Part shown: positions 5,190-5,691 of the stretch, one piece after another
How the letters are laid out: the number at the start of each line of letters is the position of its first letter
Numbering within the stretch: the first letter of the stretch is position 1
Position numbers and translations under genes: made by a program
The notes under the pieces: generated by a model
Told to the model about the DNA's origin: nothing
Databases searched by the model: none
The model's input: the letters and a program-made list of their open reading frames with translations, nothing else
From: F1-20-MAGs016 sp046086245
GTDB lineage: Bacteria; Planctomycetota; Planctomycetia; Pirellulales; UBA1268
Assembly (NCBI GenBank): GCA_046086245.1
Contig: JBJSXB010000294.1
Location: forward strand, 1 to 5,691
Length of the DNA: 5,691 nucleotides
Direction of reading: 5' to 3'

Positions 5190-5691
5190 CGGGGGCCCTC
5201 TCCTGCATCGGCATCGGTGCGCCGCCCCTGTTCGCCCGCAGCGCCGACCGCGCCGCGGGGCAGGGGACCGCCGAGCGCGGCCAGCCGCGTGCGCGCGGCG
5301 GCCACCTGCGGCGACTCCGGGAATCGCTCCACCACCTCGGCATAGAGACGACGCGCCTGGTCGGTCTGCCGCAACACCTCGAAACAGCGGGCCGCCTCGT
5401 AGGCCGCCTGGGCGCGCCAGGGACGGTAGGCGGCGTCGGCGTTTTGGTCCGCCACGAGCTTGAAGAACACGCGGATCGCCTCCTCGTGGCGCCCCTGCTC
5501 GAACAGTACCTCGCCCTCCATGAGCCGTGCCCGCGCGGCGAGCGGCGTCGCGGCCGCATCGGCAAGCGCGCGGAAACCCTCTCGGGCCTCGTCGAGGCGA
5601 CCGAGGTTCTGCCGAGCCCACGCGGCGGCGTAGCGTGCCAGCGCCGGCGTGCCGTCGGCCGCGCCGGCTTCCCCGGCATGGGCCGCCAGCG
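5186..5691 (-). CDS. TPR (tetratricopeptide-like) protein, C-terminal 167 residues (partial, runs off right edge)
   Basis: The frame is open from the stop (5188-5186) to the window edge, so the ATG at 5521 is internal and not the start: in-frame sequence upstream continues the repeats. Visible TPR-like helix pairs include ARYAAAWARQNLGRLDEARE, then ARLMEGEVLFEQGRHEEAI with VFFKLVAD, then AAYEAARCFEVLRQTDQARR with YAEVVERFPESPQVAAARTR. The ALG/YP-type turns and 'F-P-x-S' ending are typical of YbgF/CpoB- or BamD-like TPR arrays. A polar tail of about 30 residues follows the last repeat. As the gene just upstream of exbB and overlapping it by four bases, it probably encodes a partner of the ExbB/ExbD complex. 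CpoB, a TPR protein encoded beside tolQRAB-pal, is a precedent for that kind of context. The N-terminus, and so any export signal, lies outside the window. Confidence 0.88.
   Translation of the reverse strand, partial: LAAHAGEAGAADGTPALARYAAAWARQNLGRLDEAREGFRALADAAATPLAARARLMEGEVLFEQGRHEEAIRVFFKLVADQNADAAYRPWRAQAAYEAARCFEVLRQTDQARRLYAEVVERFPESPQVAAARTRLAALGGPLPRGAVGAAGEQGRRTDADAGEGPR
5196..5204 (-). promoter_or_regulatory. Ribosome binding site of exbB
   Basis: The minus strand reads AGGAGAGGG, with the AGGAG part ending ten bases before the exbB ATG at 5189. It lies in the last codons of the TPR gene and supports this start over longer readings. Confidence 0.55.

Noticed and set aside
5190..5621. 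Upstream extension of the exbB frame
   Set aside because: The extra part is Arg/Gly-rich shadow of the TPR gene. ExbB begins at MNELSDVRN, with a ribosome site and an ATGA overlap.
4540..5679. Long upstream extension of the exbD frame (about 380 extra residues)
   Set aside because: It is a shadow of exbB and the TPR gene in another frame. The product is Arg-rich with no domain, and normal ExbD length begins at MSVRIDKG with its own ribosome site.

Overview
The window is very GC-rich and densely coding. The main taxonomic clues are three. The 636-residue protein has a C-terminal alpha/alpha-toroid of the type often annotated 'prenyltransferase/squalene oxidase repeat' in planctomycetes, including the GGWRYTP and SDADLSVSGW signatures. 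There is a secreted coiled-coil protein of a kind I associate with planctomycetes. The TPR-ExbB-ExbD arrangement also fits. I infer a member of the Planctomycetota, perhaps Pirellulales-like; no rRNA or other marker is present to prove it.

Layout. At the left edge (1-86, minus) is the first part of a gene whose product starts with a signal or membrane segment. It diverges across an 82-bp promoter region from a 401-residue multi-pass membrane protein of unrecognised family (169-1374, plus). After a 101-bp gap holding a perfect 7-bp hairpin and a -10-like box comes a secreted coiled-coil protein (1476-2165, plus). This converges, with only 21 bp between stop codons, on a minus-strand operon that fills the rest of the window. 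In transcription order the operon is a TPR protein (5691-5186, 5' end outside the window), an ExbB/TolQ-type channel protein (5189-4536), an ExbD/TolR-type protein (4539-4108), and a 636-residue membrane-anchored toroid protein (4097-2187).

How the genes fit together. The four operon genes are tightly packed: two successive ATGA overlaps, then a TTG start whose Shine-Dalgarno sequence overlaps the exbD stop. ExbB and ExbD form a proton-driven stator that normally works with TonB or TolA. No TonB or TolA gene is visible. The last gene occupies that place: it has a cytoplasmic basic stub, one transmembrane helix carrying the S-x3-H pattern found in the TonB and TolA anchors, and a long Pro/Ala-rich linker. 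It then ends in an alpha/alpha toroid instead of a TonB or TolA C-terminal domain. My main inference is that the operon encodes an energy-transducing machine in which a terpenoid-cyclase-fold domain replaces the usual TonB effector domain, accompanied by a TPR partner (compare CpoB/YbgF in the Tol system). A second oddity is that the ExbB-like protein has Val where E. coli ExbB has the TM3 glutamate.

No RNA genes, mobile elements, CRISPR arrays or long repeats were seen. No non-coding stretch exceeds 300 bases.
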